A DNA stretch of 42,159 bases, taken from NCBI GenBank assembly GCA_021462845.1, contig JAJTXU010000011.1:1-42159 (forward strand), written 5' to 3'. Below are positions 7,593 through 17,378 of the stretch, piece after piece. The notes under the pieces are model-generated. The model was not told where the DNA came from, made no database searches, and saw nothing but the letters and a program-made list of their open reading frames with translations. The stretch's first letter is position 1. Every line of letters starts with the position of its first letter. Source of the stretch: Anaerolineales bacterium. GTDB taxonomy: Bacteria > Chloroflexota > Anaerolineae > Anaerolineales > Villigracilaceae. The translations under genes were made by a program, and so were the position numbers.

Positions 7593-7730
7593 ATGAGAAA
7601 TGGCGGTCCGACAATCAGAGGGAAACTCGCTTCCTGGCACCTGGGTGTCTGTGATCACTACGTCATGCACTATCGTTCCGTCTCGCTTCGACGGTTGCTT
7701 CACCGTCGGAGCCCACACTCAGGAGAATAG
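7593..7730 (+). CDS. Candidate upstream ORF (45 aa) coupled to the RRM protein gene
   Basis: ATG at 7593, TAG at 7728-7730, 1 nt before the rbp ATG at 7732; coding status unproven. Confidence 0.3.
   Translation: MRNGGPTIRGKLASWHLGVCDHYVMHYRSVSLRRLLHRRSPHSGE
7685..7712 (+). promoter_or_regulatory. Leader hairpin upstream of the RNA-binding protein
   Basis: GCTTCGACGGT / ACCGTCGGAGC, 11 pairs with one G-U, 6-nt loop, ending 19 nt before the ATG. Confidence 0.6.
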
Positions 7731-7731
7731 C

Positions 7732-8040
7732 ATGGAAGCAAAATTGTATGTCGGTAACCTGCCGTTTAACACCAGCGATTCAGATTTACAGGATCTGTTC
7801 GCGCAGGCAGGTATGGTGAAGTCGGCGCAGGTCATCCGTGATCGCGCCAGCGGACGTTCCAAAGGCTTTGGATTTGTGGAGATGAACTCGGCTGATGAAG
7901 CCCAGAACGCGATCTCCATGTTCCACGGCAAGGATTTCAATGGGCGCGCGATGACCGTGAACATTGCCCGCCCGCGCGAGGAACGCCCCGGAGGTTTCCG
8001 TGGCGGCGACCGCAACCGCGAACGTCGGCGCGACTATTAA
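7732..8040 (+). CDS. RRM-domain RNA-binding protein with a Gly/Arg-rich tail
   Basis: KLYVGNLPF (RNP2) and RSKGFGFVEM (RNP1); tail GGFRGGDRNRERRRDY; RBS aggag. Confidence 0.93.
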   Translation: MEAKLYVGNLPFNTSDSDLQDLFAQAGMVKSAQVIRDRASGRSKGFGFVEMNSADEAQNAISMFHGKDFNGRAMTVNIARPREERPGGFRGGDRNRERRRDY

Positions 8041-8060
8041 GTCACCAGGTTCGTTCTAAC

Positions 8061-8107
8061 ATTGAGCCAAATGGGCGGTGCCAGCCATTTGGCTCAATTC
8101 ATTTTTA
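8061..8107 (+). terminator. Intrinsic terminator after the RRM gene
   Basis: ATTGAGCCAAATGG / CCATTTGGCTCAAT perfect 14-bp stem followed by tcattttt. Confidence 0.85.
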
Positions 8108-8125
8108 GCAGGCAAGGTGTATCGA

Positions 8126-8584
8126 ATGATCGAGAGTTTGACGATCCGCGAATACCTCGACACGGACTTTGATTCTGTGACGATCTTATGGCGTGTTTCT
8201 CGTGAAAAGTCGTTGCCCGATTTTCAGCGCGAGAAAGGTCATTTCTTCTTCGAAGACCGCGACTATTTTCAAAATCGAATTCTGGCTGCGAACAAAATTT
8301 GGGTGGCTGTTGTAGGCAATCGTGTGGCGGCGTTTATGGCAATGGAGAGCGAGTTTATCGACCAGTTGTACGTCCACCCTGATTTTTGGCGGCAGGGAAT
8401 TGGCGAGGCATTGCTCGAACATGCGCGAAAGATCTCGCCTTCGCATCTTTGGCTGTACACGTTGCAGGTCAATTGGAATGCCCGCGCGTTTTATGAAAAA
8501 CACGGGTTTGCCGCTGAAAAGTTTGGAATAAGCCCGCCGCCCGAAAGCGAACCCGATGTTGAATATCACTGGCGCAAATCGTAA
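8126..8584 (+). CDS. GNAT family N-acetyltransferase
   Basis: IDQLYVHPDFWRQGIGEALLEHARK (acetyl-CoA motif A), NWNARAFYEKHGF. Confidence 0.85.
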   Translation: MIESLTIREYLDTDFDSVTILWRVSREKSLPDFQREKGHFFFEDRDYFQNRILAANKIWVAVVGNRVAAFMAMESEFIDQLYVHPDFWRQGIGEALLEHARKISPSHLWLYTLQVNWNARAFYEKHGFAAEKFGISPPPESEPDVEYHWRKS

Positions 8585-8592
8585 ATCAAATT

Positions 8593-9690
8593 ATGCGACC
8601 TACATTCCTTGAAGTGAATCTCGCTCAACTTAAGAAGAACATCGAAGCCATCCGCGCGCGGGTTGCCCCGGCAAAGGTGATGCCCATGGTGAAGGCTAAC
8701 GCCTACGGTCATGGCGTGGAGGGGGTCGCGCCGTTCATCGAACCGTTTGTGGATTATTTTGGCGTTGCAATTGTGGAGGAGGGAATCCGCCTGCGCGATC
8801 TGGGAATCAAAAAACCGATCCTCGTTGCCGGAGGGGCGCTGCGGGACCAACTTCCATTATTTGTGGAATTCAACCTGACGCTGACCGGCTCGTCGATTGC
8901 GTTACTCTCCGCCGCAGAGGAAGTGGCTCAGGCTTTGGGCAGGCGCGTCAAAACTCATTTGAAATTCGATACCGGCATGGAACGTATTGGGCTTCACGAA
9001 TATGAAGCCGATGAGTTCATTGAATACTGCCTGCGCCTCAAGCATGTTGACGTGGAGGGAATGTACACGCATCTCGCCAATTCGGAATTGGCAGACCGCA
9101 GTTACTCCTTGATGCAGTTGGAACGGTTTCAGGGCATCCTCCGCGTGTACGAAAAATTGAGCGAACCCGCGCCCGCGTTGAAACACGTGAATAATTCGGG
9201 TGGAATATTGAATCTCCCGGAAGCAAACTTCGATATGGTGCGCGCGGGGATATTATTGTACGGCGTGTACCCGGGCGATGAAACGCCGCGCGATATTGAT
9301 GTCAAACCGGCGTTGAAGTGGAAATCGAAAGTCGTCTACTCAAAGCGGACCAGACCGGGGCGGCCGATCGGCTACGGGTCGCTGTGGCAGGCTGAAACAG
9401 AGACGCGAATCGCCACCATCCCATGCGGGTACGCCGACGGCTATTTCCGCCGTATGACGAACAAGGCTCAGGTCGTCATACGGGGAAAGAAATATCCGCA
9501 GGTTGGCAGGATCTGCATGGATCAGTTCATGGTCAACGTGGGAGATGACACAGTAGAGGTTGGCGAAGAGGCTGTGTTGATGGGCGAGGGGATTTCCACA
9601 GCCAACTTTGCCGAATGGATGGGCACGAATGAATACGAAGTGTTGACGAGCATCGGCGCGCGCGTGCCGCGCGTGTTCGTAAACGAGTGA
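8593..9690 (+). CDS. alr: Alanine racemase
   Basis: VKANAYGHG PLP motif; HLKFDTGMERIG; RICMDQFMVNV. Confidence 0.95.
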   Translation: MRPTFLEVNLAQLKKNIEAIRARVAPAKVMPMVKANAYGHGVEGVAPFIEPFVDYFGVAIVEEGIRLRDLGIKKPILVAGGALRDQLPLFVEFNLTLTGSSIALLSAAEEVAQALGRRVKTHLKFDTGMERIGLHEYEADEFIEYCLRLKHVDVEGMYTHLANSELADRSYSLMQLERFQGILRVYEKLSEPAPALKHVNNSGGILNLPEANFDMVRAGILLYGVYPGDETPRDIDVKPALKWKSKVVYSKRTRPGRPIGYGSLWQAETETRIATIPCGYADGYFRRMTNKAQVVIRGKKYPQVGRICMDQFMVNVGDDTVEVGEEAVLMGEGISTANFAEWMGTNEYEVLTSIGARVPRVFVNE

Positions 9691-9734
9691 TGATAGAATA
9701 ACGCAGTCTGATTACCTTACACGTTCAAAATTGG

Positions 9735-9795
9735 GACGCTGATCCGCGCTGAAAACGCAGATTTTTCTTTTTGGATCGGCGATCATCAGCATTCT
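9735..9795. repeat. Interspersed repeat-like segment (gctgatccgc...gatcatcagc)
   Basis: GCTGAT (9738-9743) / ATCAGC (9785-9790) ends with imperfect internal repeats. Confidence 0.35.
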
Positions 9796-9855
9796 CCGTG
9801 TCTCAACAAGAATGTGTTAGAAAATCAGTAATGCAGTTTTGTGTCGAGGTGATGA

Positions 9856-10368
9856 GTGAAACGTTTGTTTGAAAAGTATGGAATGTTATTTTCGGTGGCG
9901 GGGTTGATCGTCCTGTTCGACCAGTGGACAAAATCGCTGGTGAGAGAGAATCTCCCGCTCGGCGCAACCTGGTTGCCTGAATCGCTTGAATGGCTCAGCC
10001 CATACGCGCGTTTTGTGCATTGGCATAACACCGGCGCCGCGTTCGGCATGTTCCAGAACGGCGCCATGGTTTTCACGGCGCTTGCCTTTCTGGTGGTTGG
10101 CGCCATCGTTTATTACTTTCCGCAAGTGGACAAACACGATTGGACTTTGCGGCTTGCGATGAGCATGCAACTGGGCGGCGCGCTCGGCAACCTGCTCGAC
10201 CGCCTTTTGCGCGAAGGGCGCGTAACCGATTTTATTTCTGTCGGCTCATTCGCAGTGTTCAACGTTGCAGACGCAAGCATCAGCATTGGCACAGCCATCC
10301 TACTGCTGGGCGTCTACTTGCAAGAACGAGCCGCCAAACGATCTGCCGCCGTTCAAGCGAGTCAGTGA
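9856..10368 (+). CDS. lspA: Signal peptidase II (lipoprotein signal peptidase)
   Basis: FDQWTKSLV, HNTGAAFGMF, GGALGNLLDRLLREGRVTDFI; GTG start. Confidence 0.95.
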   Translation: MKRLFEKYGMLFSVAGLIVLFDQWTKSLVRENLPLGATWLPESLEWLSPYARFVHWHNTGAAFGMFQNGAMVFTALAFLVVGAIVYYFPQVDKHDWTLRLAMSMQLGGALGNLLDRLLREGRVTDFISVGSFAVFNVADASISIGTAILLLGVYLQERAAKRSAAVQASQ

Positions 10369-10369
10369 C

Positions 10370-11290
10370 GTGACCGACGAGCGCGTATTCCAAATTCGCT
10401 ACGACCGGCAACCCGGCGAACGGCTCGACAAATTTTTAGCGGAAGTTCTGCCGGAGTTCTCGCGTTCGCGGATTCAACACCTAATCGCAGGCGGATGCGT
10501 GGATGTGAACGGTTCACCCGCCAGTAAGGCTGGTCAGCCATTAGACGCCGGCGCTGCGCTTACAGTTCGCGTCCCTCCCGCCGCGCCGGTCGATCTGGTC
10601 GCGGAAGAAATTCCCCTCGATATAATTTTTGAAAACGACGACCTGATGGTGGTGAACAAACCGGCGGGTATGGTGGTTCACCCCGCGGCAGGGCACGCCA
10701 GCGGAACGCTGGTCAACGCCGCCCTGGGGCATGACCCGGAGATCGAAGGCATTGGCGGCGAAGAACGACCCGGTGTTGTGCATCGCCTCGATAAGGATAC
10801 CTCCGGTCTGATCCTGCTCGCCAAGAACGAACGAGCGCATCGTTGGTTGCAGGATCAATTCCGCTTGCGAAAAGTCGAAAAAACCTATCTCGCCCTCGTG
10901 GATGGAAAGCCGCCAACCCTTGCGGGTCGCGTAGAAACTTATATCGGCAGAGATCCCAAAAACCGAAAACGCATGGCGAATGTTTCAAAGACAAAAGGAC
11001 GCGAGGCTGTGTCGGAATACAAGACCCTGCAGAGTTTTGATCATCACACCCTGTTCGAGTTTCATCCCCTTACCGGGCGCACGCATCAAATCCGCTTGCA
11101 TTGCGCATTTCTGAAATGCCCGATAGCAGGCGACCGCGTGTATGGCAGAAAAGCCTCAACACTTTCGCTCTCGCGGCATTTTTTGCACGCATCGAAACTC
11201 AAAATTATCTTGCCCGGTGAAACCGCCGCGCGAACGTTCGAAGCGTCCCTGCCCCCCGATCTCGAATCGGCGCTGAATCAGTTGCGATGA
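10370..11290 (+). CDS. RluD-family 23S rRNA pseudouridine synthase with S4 domain
   Basis: GVVHRLDKDTSGLILLAK catalytic motif; N-terminal S4 (ERLDKFLAEVLPEFSRSRIQHLI); GTG start 1 nt after the lspA stop. Confidence 0.93.
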   Translation: MTDERVFQIRYDRQPGERLDKFLAEVLPEFSRSRIQHLIAGGCVDVNGSPASKAGQPLDAGAALTVRVPPAAPVDLVAEEIPLDIIFENDDLMVVNKPAGMVVHPAAGHASGTLVNAALGHDPEIEGIGGEERPGVVHRLDKDTSGLILLAKNERAHRWLQDQFRLRKVEKTYLALVDGKPPTLAGRVETYIGRDPKNRKRMANVSKTKGREAVSEYKTLQSFDHHTLFEFHPLTGRTHQIRLHCAFLKCPIAGDRVYGRKASTLSLSRHFLHASKLKIILPGETAARTFEASLPPDLESALNQLR

Positions 11291-11850
11291 CGCGCTTATT
11301 GCTGGTTAAACACTCGCTCGTGGAGATTGACGAAACCGTTCCCGCTCACGAGTGGATTCTTTCAAGCGAAGATCGAGAGCGCGCTCGCAGGCTGGCAAAG
11401 AAGTTGAGTTCGTATAAGCCCGAAGCGATCGTCTCCAGTGTTGAACCGAAAGCGCGGCAAACCGCCGAACTCATTGCCGAGGAATGTAGCGTCAACGTTC
11501 ATGCAATGGATGACTTGCGCGAGCATGAACGATCCCACGTTCCGTTTCTTCAACGAGACAAATTCGAAACTTTTGTAAAGGAGTTTTTTGAGAAGCCCGA
11601 TTCGCTCGTTTTCGGGGACGAAACCGCCACGCGCGCGGTTGCTCGATTTCAAAAGGCGGTTGATGCGGCTATCCAAACTACGAACGCGGATCTCCTTGCT
11701 GTTGTTTCGCACGGCACTGTTATTTCACTATTTGTTGCCGCCGTCACTGGGTGTGATGGCTTCCTGCTCTGGCAGGAATTGGAATTACCTTCGTGCGTCG
11801 TTTTAGACGTTGAAACAAATTTGATGGTTGAAAAGATCTATTTGGACTGA
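11287..11850 (+). CDS. Histidine phosphatase-like protein (phosphoglycerate mutase superfamily)
   Basis: LLLVKHS (variant of RHG), SSVEPKARQTAELIAEE, VSHGTVISLF. Confidence 0.7.
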   Translation: MTRLLLVKHSLVEIDETVPAHEWILSSEDRERARRLAKKLSSYKPEAIVSSVEPKARQTAELIAEECSVNVHAMDDLREHERSHVPFLQRDKFETFVKEFFEKPDSLVFGDETATRAVARFQKAVDAAIQTTNADLLAVVSHGTVISLFVAAVTGCDGFLLWQELELPSCVVLDVETNLMVEKIYLD

Positions 11851-11860
11851 GGAGTATGCG

Positions 11861-12898
11861 ATGAGTTATGTTGACCTTCGTTCTGATACAGTAACCAAAC
11901 CCACGCCTGAAATGCGCGAAGCCATGGCAGAAGCCGAAGTGGGCGACGATGTGTATGGGGACGATCCAACCGTCAATCGGCTCGAAGCGCTTGCCGCCGA
12001 CATGGTTGGCAAAGAAGCATCCATCTTCGTGCCATCCGGGACGATGGGGAATCTCTTGGCGTTGTTGATCCATTGCCAGCGCGGCGACGAGGCGATCGTT
12101 GGAGAGCGTTCTCACATCTACTTGAACGAAGCGGGCGGAATGTCGGCGCTCGGCGGTATTCATCCGCGCCCGTTGCGAAATCAAAAAGACGGCACACTCG
12201 CGCTGGAGGAGATTCGCAATGCGATCCGCCCGGAGGATGTGCATCAACCCATCACGCGCCTGATCTGTATCGAAAACACACAAAATAATTGCGGCGGGAT
12301 GGCATTGCCCGTTGAATATACGCGGCAGGTGGGTGAAATTGCCCGAGCCAACAACTTGAGATTTCATATCGACGGCGCGCGGATTTTCAATGCCGCCGCT
12401 GTTTTGGGCGTGGATGTAAAAGACCTCGTGTCGTCCGCCGATTCGGTCATGTTTTGTTTGAGCAAGGGGCTGGCTTCACCAGCCGGCTCGATGCTGGCTG
12501 GCGCGAAGGTGTTTGTCGCCCGCGCTCGTCACCTGCGGAAGATGCTCGGCGGCGGGATGAGACAAGCCGGCATCCTTGCCGCGGCGGGAATTATTTCTCT
12601 TGAGAAAATGTCGAAGCGGGTAGGGGAAGATCATATCCACGCCAAGAAATTGGCAGACGGCTTGCGGAACATTCCGGGCATCCTGCTTGATGAGGGCACG
12701 CCGTTCACGAATATGGTTTATTTCAATATCGCCGACAACGTTTCATTCGACGAAAAACAGTTATGTGAGACAATGTCGAACTATGAAATATTGATCGACT
12801 GGGCGGGCGCGCGCCGTATTCGACTGGTAACCCACTATGCGATTGACGACGCGGGAATTGATAAAACGATTCAGGCGTTTACAAAAGTCTTCCGCTAA
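11861..12898 (+). CDS. ltaE: Low-specificity L-threonine aldolase
   Basis: [46 protein letters not shown]. Confidence 0.93.
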   Translation: MSYVDLRSDTVTKPTPEMREAMAEAEVGDDVYGDDPTVNRLEALAADMVGKEASIFVPSGTMGNLLALLIHCQRGDEAIVGERSHIYLNEAGGMSALGGIHPRPLRNQKDGTLALEEIRNAIRPEDVHQPITRLICIENTQNNCGGMALPVEYTRQVGEIARANNLRFHIDGARIFNAAAVLGVDVKDLVSSADSVMFCLSKGLASPAGSMLAGAKVFVARARHLRKMLGGGMRQAGILAAAGIISLEKMSKRVGEDHIHAKKLADGLRNIPGILLDEGTPFTNMVYFNIADNVSFDEKQLCETMSNYEILIDWAGARRIRLVTHYAIDDAGIDKTIQAFTKVFR

Positions 12899-12923
12899 GA
12901 GACTGTTTCTTAACTCCTTCTTT

Positions 12924-12993
12924 GCCACAGAGCGCGCAGAGAACTCAGAGAAAACCTTTAAAAAATCTCTATGAGTTCGGTGTTCTCTGTGGC
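12924..12993. repeat. Inverted-repeat intergenic element
   Basis: GCCACAGAG (12924-12932) / CTCTGTGGC (12985-12993). Confidence 0.6.
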
Positions 12994-13041
12994 TGAGGCT
13001 CTTTTTCACACCTTTGAGAAACACTCTATAGGGAAACGCAT

Positions 13042-15591
13042 TTATTGCGCGTTCGCGCTCTCGATAAATTCATGATGCGAAATGCGGGTTAAGGTATCGA
13101 TAATATCGGGATCGAACAAAACGCCCGCGTTCTCTTTCATAAACTGGAGCGCTTCATCCGGGGTGGACTTTTCGCGATATCTTCGCCGGCTGGTCAGCGC
13201 GTCGAAAACGTCTGCAACGGCGAAGATACGCGCTTGCGTGGGAATTTCCTTGCCTCTCAATCCAGCGGGGTAGCCGCTCCCGTCCCAGCGTTCGTGGTGA
13301 TGACGTATCAAAGGCACGGCGTCATTCAGGAAAGGGATACCTTCTACAATACGCGCGCCGATATCGGGGTGCACGCGCATGATCTTCCATTCATCGTCGG
13401 TCAATTTCTCCGGCTTATGCAAAATGGTATCGCTGATGCCGATCTTTCCAATATCGTGCAACAAGGCGCCGCGCTCGAGCGATTTCAATTGCGCTTCGGA
13501 CAACCCCAATTTCTTTGCCAGCGTGCAGGCGAGGCGGCTGACGCGCACACTGTGACCTTCCGTCTCGCGGTCTCGCGCGTCCAACGCGGACATGAGCGAA
13601 GTCAATGTGCGATCATAGGTGGTTTCCAACTCCGCATATGCCCGCTTGATCTCCTCCGCCTGGCGCCGCGATTCTGCCAGCAAGATGGCGCGCTCAAGCG
13701 CAATTGCGGCTTGATTCGCCAGCGTCTGCAGATTCGCAAAGTTCTGCCCGCGACTCTCGGGAATGTTCATCCACAACGCGCCGTACGTCCCACTCATTGT
13801 CAATAGCGGATAGCAGACGATGGAACCGTTTTCGTTCGAGATGATGATACTTTGCCCGGTCTGAATTGCCTGGTTGATGCTGGTTTGTGGATGCTCGCGG
13901 CGGTTATGGAATCCGTTCACATCGATGCCAACTTCCGCCTCGATGTTCCCCGACTTCGACAACAGGGTGATGCCCGTCTCGCTCGCGCTGGTCAGTTTGT
14001 GCGCGGCTTGAGCGATCAGTTCCGCCGCGTCGCTCAATTCCTCTGCCTGAATAACGTTCACGCTGAGTTGATATAACATGGAGGTTGTATTGAGCGTGTT
14101 GCGTAATTCCTGATATAACCACGAACTCTCGATGGATGCCGCCGCCTGAGAAGACATCAAATCGGCAAGCGATTCGTCGTTCTCTGAAAATGAAACGCCA
14201 TCCTGTTTGCCGAACGCAATAATTGTGCCGATACTCAGCCGGTGCAACCGGATGGGGATGGCGAGCGCGCTTCTTAAACTCGTCGTATCCGCATCCATTT
14301 TTCCCGGCTGCGCGTATTTGCGTATGTCGCGGATCCTGAAAGGTCTGGCGGCATTCAACGCGGCTTGAATGATCGGTTCGTTTGTAGAATTTTGGCTCAA
14401 CGAGGCGAACAAGCGCGGCGCATCGCCTGCCGCCGCCATCCGCGAGAAATTTCCCTGTTGGTCGAGCAGGGTGACGAACACAAAACGCGCCTCCAGCGTT
14501 CGTTGCGCGATCAATGCCACCTCCTGCACCGCGGCTTGCGGATCAAGCAAGGTGGTAAGCGAGATACCCGCTTGAATCAACTCCTTTAACCGCTGGTGAT
14601 AACTGACCCGTTCCCAAGACCGCGTGAGTTCGAGCGCCACATCTTCAGCAATACTGATATCTCCGCTTGAAAATGCTGAAACCTTATCCGAGCAGATCTC
14701 GATGACACTGCGGATCTTGCTGTGTTGAAGGATGGGCACGCTGATCATCGAGCGTACTGTGAACGAGTCGACAGGCAGGAAATCAGCGTCGGCTCGCGTA
14801 TCATGCACGATTTGGGTTTTTTTCAAGCGAGTGGTTCGTCCCAGCACGCCTCTGGTCGAATCTTGCTGATACCCGGGGGGAATCGTTCCGATATCTTTGC
14901 CGGCAGCGGTGAGCATCACATAACGCTTGTTTTCAGGTTCGTGCCATAACAGCGACGCAAATGATGAATCGATTGCATGGGCGAGCGTGTTTACGGCGAG
15001 TTGCGCGGCAACTTCCAATTCCAACTCGGCTTCCAACTGCTTGCTGAGTTCATTGAGGAAGGTGAGTTGCGTGTTCCGGCGTTTTTCGCCAGCCAGCCGC
15101 TCGTTGAGCGATTCGATCTGAGCGCGAAGCGCGTCTGTCTCTTTCCCTTCGGCGATAAGATCAAAACTCCCAGAGCCTTCCCCTGATTTATCTTCCCTGC
15201 CGGGGATGCTGAAGTTTAGATACAAACCGATGCTGGTCAATAGAGTGATCGCCCCGCTTAGTAAGAAGCCGGTCTGCTTTGTCTCTGCGGGCAAATCCTT
15301 TAACAGGAGTAACGTCCCCACCGCGGCGATAAATTGAATGAAGAGCAAGGTCTCAGTCTGGCGTTTGATTCGCTCTTGCGAAAGACGTATTCGTCGCAGA
15401 GACTGGATATATAACAGCCAGGCGAGCGTAAGGAAAACACCGCCCGGAATAATGTTTCCCACAGCGGATAAATATTTTAGAATGAACTCGAACCTGTCGG
15501 GAGCCAGCCAAAACCCCTGGCCAAGAAGCGAAATCACTGTCGCGAAGAGCAACATGAATCGGCTTGCGGGCGGGAGCATGTTTTTTTTCAT
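13042..15591 (-). CDS. Membrane-anchored multi-GAF HD-GYP protein (putative c-di-GMP phosphodiesterase)
   Basis: N-terminal TM segments; GAF-like repeats; ALLHDIGKIGI...HHHERWDGSGYPAGLRGKEIP. Confidence 0.9.
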   Translation of the reverse strand: MKKNMLPPASRFMLLFATVISLLGQGFWLAPDRFEFILKYLSAVGNIIPGGVFLTLAWLLYIQSLRRIRLSQERIKRQTETLLFIQFIAAVGTLLLLKDLPAETKQTGFLLSGAITLLTSIGLYLNFSIPGREDKSGEGSGSFDLIAEGKETDALRAQIESLNERLAGEKRRNTQLTFLNELSKQLEAELELEVAAQLAVNTLAHAIDSSFASLLWHEPENKRYVMLTAAGKDIGTIPPGYQQDSTRGVLGRTTRLKKTQIVHDTRADADFLPVDSFTVRSMISVPILQHSKIRSVIEICSDKVSAFSSGDISIAEDVALELTRSWERVSYHQRLKELIQAGISLTTLLDPQAAVQEVALIAQRTLEARFVFVTLLDQQGNFSRMAAAGDAPRLFASLSQNSTNEPIIQAALNAARPFRIRDIRKYAQPGKMDADTTSLRSALAIPIRLHRLSIGTIIAFGKQDGVSFSENDESLADLMSSQAAASIESSWLYQELRNTLNTTSMLYQLSVNVIQAEELSDAAELIAQAAHKLTSASETGITLLSKSGNIEAEVGIDVNGFHNRREHPQTSINQAIQTGQSIIISNENGSIVCYPLLTMSGTYGALWMNIPESRGQNFANLQTLANQAAIALERAILLAESRRQAEEIKRAYAELETTYDRTLTSLMSALDARDRETEGHSVRVSRLACTLAKKLGLSEAQLKSLERGALLHDIGKIGISDTILHKPEKLTDDEWKIMRVHPDIGARIVEGIPFLNDAVPLIRHHHERWDGSGYPAGLRGKEIPTQARIFAVADVFDALTSRRRYREKSTPDEALQFMKENAGVLFDPDIIDTLTRISHHEFIESANAQ

Positions 15592-15601
15592 AAGAAGTTA
15601 G

Positions 15602-15715
15602 GACTTACGCAAAACCCCAATACCAAGCCGCGAACTACGCGAATTTCCGCTAATTTTTAAAAATTCGCGTGAATTAGTGAAATTCGCGGCAAAAGGTTTT
15701 CGATCTGCGTAAGTC
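15602..15715. repeat. MITE-like palindromic element with terminal inverted repeats
   Basis: GACTTACGCA (15602-15611) / TGCGTAAGTC (15706-15715); inner GCCGCGAA (15627-15634) / TTCGCGGC (15683-15690). Confidence 0.7.
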
Positions 15716-15840
15716 ATGGAAGAGTGAGATTTTGCGGTTATTGTACTTCATGACCGCGAGGGATTTGTAACCTTCTAATCTGATATAATTTTTTTGCCGT
15801 GAGATAATCGACGGAAAAATTTCTTAGCGAGAAGATACCC

Positions 15841-16677
15841 ATGAATCAATTTGTCACTCTCGAACAGATCGACCGGGCAGTGGAAGCTGTCCGGTCGCGA
15901 ACATCGCACCGTCCACGGATCGGAATCGTCCTCGGCTCCGGTCTCAACAGTCTGGCTGATTCAGTCCAGAAGGCGGACGCCATCCCGTTTGGCGACCTTC
16001 CCGATTGGCCCCGTTCCACTGTGCATGGTCACGCCGGCAAGCTGGTTGTCGGCGAACTGGAGGGACAATCTGTGATGGTAATGCAGGGACGGGTTCACTT
16101 CTATGAAGGTTACAGCATTTCACAAGTGACTTTGCCGACACGCGTGATGGCGCGGATGGGTCTTGAGATACTCATCGTCACGAATGCCGCGGGAAGCGTA
16201 AACCCGGACTTCGCGCCCGGTGATGTGATGCTCATTACCGACCATTTGAACCTCATGGGCATGACCGGCGCAAACCCTCTCATGGGACCGAACATTGAAG
16301 AACTCGGCCCGCGCTTCCCAGACATGAGTCAAGCCTACGATTTGCAATTGATGGCGCAAGCCCGGAAAACCGCCGCCGAATCTGGCATCACAATGCGCGA
16401 AGGAGTGTACTGCGGCTTGAGCGGTCCCTCATTCGAAGGTCCCGCCGACTTGCGCTTCCTCCGCCTTGCCGGCACAGACGCGGTGGGAATGTCCACGGTG
16501 CCGGAGGTGATCGTTGCCCGTCATGGCGGGATGCGCGTTCTGGGTTTTTCGGGCATCAGCAACAAAGCCAACCTTGATGGCTCTACGGTGACCACCCATG
16601 AGGAAGTCATCGAAGCCGGCAAGGTGATTACGCCAAAAATCGAAAAGATCATTCGCGGCGTATTGCGCGCCCTGTAA
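15841..16677 (+). CDS. punA: Purine nucleoside phosphorylase
   Basis: GIVLGSGLNSLAD, GRVHFYEGYS, TNAAGSVNPDFAPGDVMLITDHLNL, GLSGPSFEGPADLRFLR. Confidence 0.95.
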   Translation: MNQFVTLEQIDRAVEAVRSRTSHRPRIGIVLGSGLNSLADSVQKADAIPFGDLPDWPRSTVHGHAGKLVVGELEGQSVMVMQGRVHFYEGYSISQVTLPTRVMARMGLEILIVTNAAGSVNPDFAPGDVMLITDHLNLMGMTGANPLMGPNIEELGPRFPDMSQAYDLQLMAQARKTAAESGITMREGVYCGLSGPSFEGPADLRFLRLAGTDAVGMSTVPEVIVARHGGMRVLGFSGISNKANLDGSTVTTHEEVIEAGKVITPKIEKIIRGVLRAL

Positions 16678-16686
16678 GTTCGTGGA

Positions 16687-17364
16687 ATGAGTCAGTTTTA
16701 TCGTTCCCTTGAAACGTATCAACCCCTGATCTACATCGGGTTGATTCTCTGGGGATTGTTCATTGCCCGCAACATGGTTCGCTATTGGCTGGAATGGCGG
16801 AATTCGGTGTATGGGCTTGAGCGCGAATTCGCCTTACGCCGGCTGATACGATCAACACTATTTGGGTTTGCCGTCCTTGGGTTGATCTTGGCAGAGTTCT
16901 TTATCGCCTCATTCGTTGTTCCCTCGCTTCCAGGCTCAGATGTGATAGCGACCCCCACCCTCGACCTGCTTCTCACACCGTCGAACACGCTTGCGCCAGA
17001 CGCGGCAACCCAGGCGGCTTCTCTGCCCACCCAGGCGGCTCCCAGCGGCATGAGCGGATGCGTGCCAAACCAGATTATGCTCACAGCCCCAGAGCCGGGC
17101 GCCGTAGTGAGCGGCAAGATCGAGTTGACCGGCACTGCGGATGTTCCAAACCTCGCGTTCTTTAAATACGAGGTTTCCTCGATGGGCTCAAACATTTGGG
17201 CGACAATTTCGGCAGGGGATAAGATCGTGAAGAACGACAAACTCGGCGAATGGGACACAGTCACCCTGCCCAACGGCGATTACTTCCTGCAACTTGTGAT
17301 CATCGATAATGCCGGGCAGACGATTGGTCCGTGCGTGATCGTTGTCCGCGTGGAAAACCAGTAA
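16687..17364 (+). CDS. Membrane protein with a C-terminal Ig-like extracellular domain, unknown function
   Basis: Two hydrophobic segments, T/P/A-rich linker, then APEPGAVVSGKIELTGTADVPNLAFFKYEV Ig-like pattern. Confidence 0.6.
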   Translation: MSQFYRSLETYQPLIYIGLILWGLFIARNMVRYWLEWRNSVYGLEREFALRRLIRSTLFGFAVLGLILAEFFIASFVVPSLPGSDVIATPTLDLLLTPSNTLAPDAATQAASLPTQAAPSGMSGCVPNQIMLTAPEPGAVVSGKIELTGTADVPNLAFFKYEVSSMGSNIWATISAGDKIVKNDKLGEWDTVTLPNGDYFLQLVIIDNAGQTIGPCVIVVRVENQ

Positions 17365-17378
17365 ATTGGAGAACTAGC

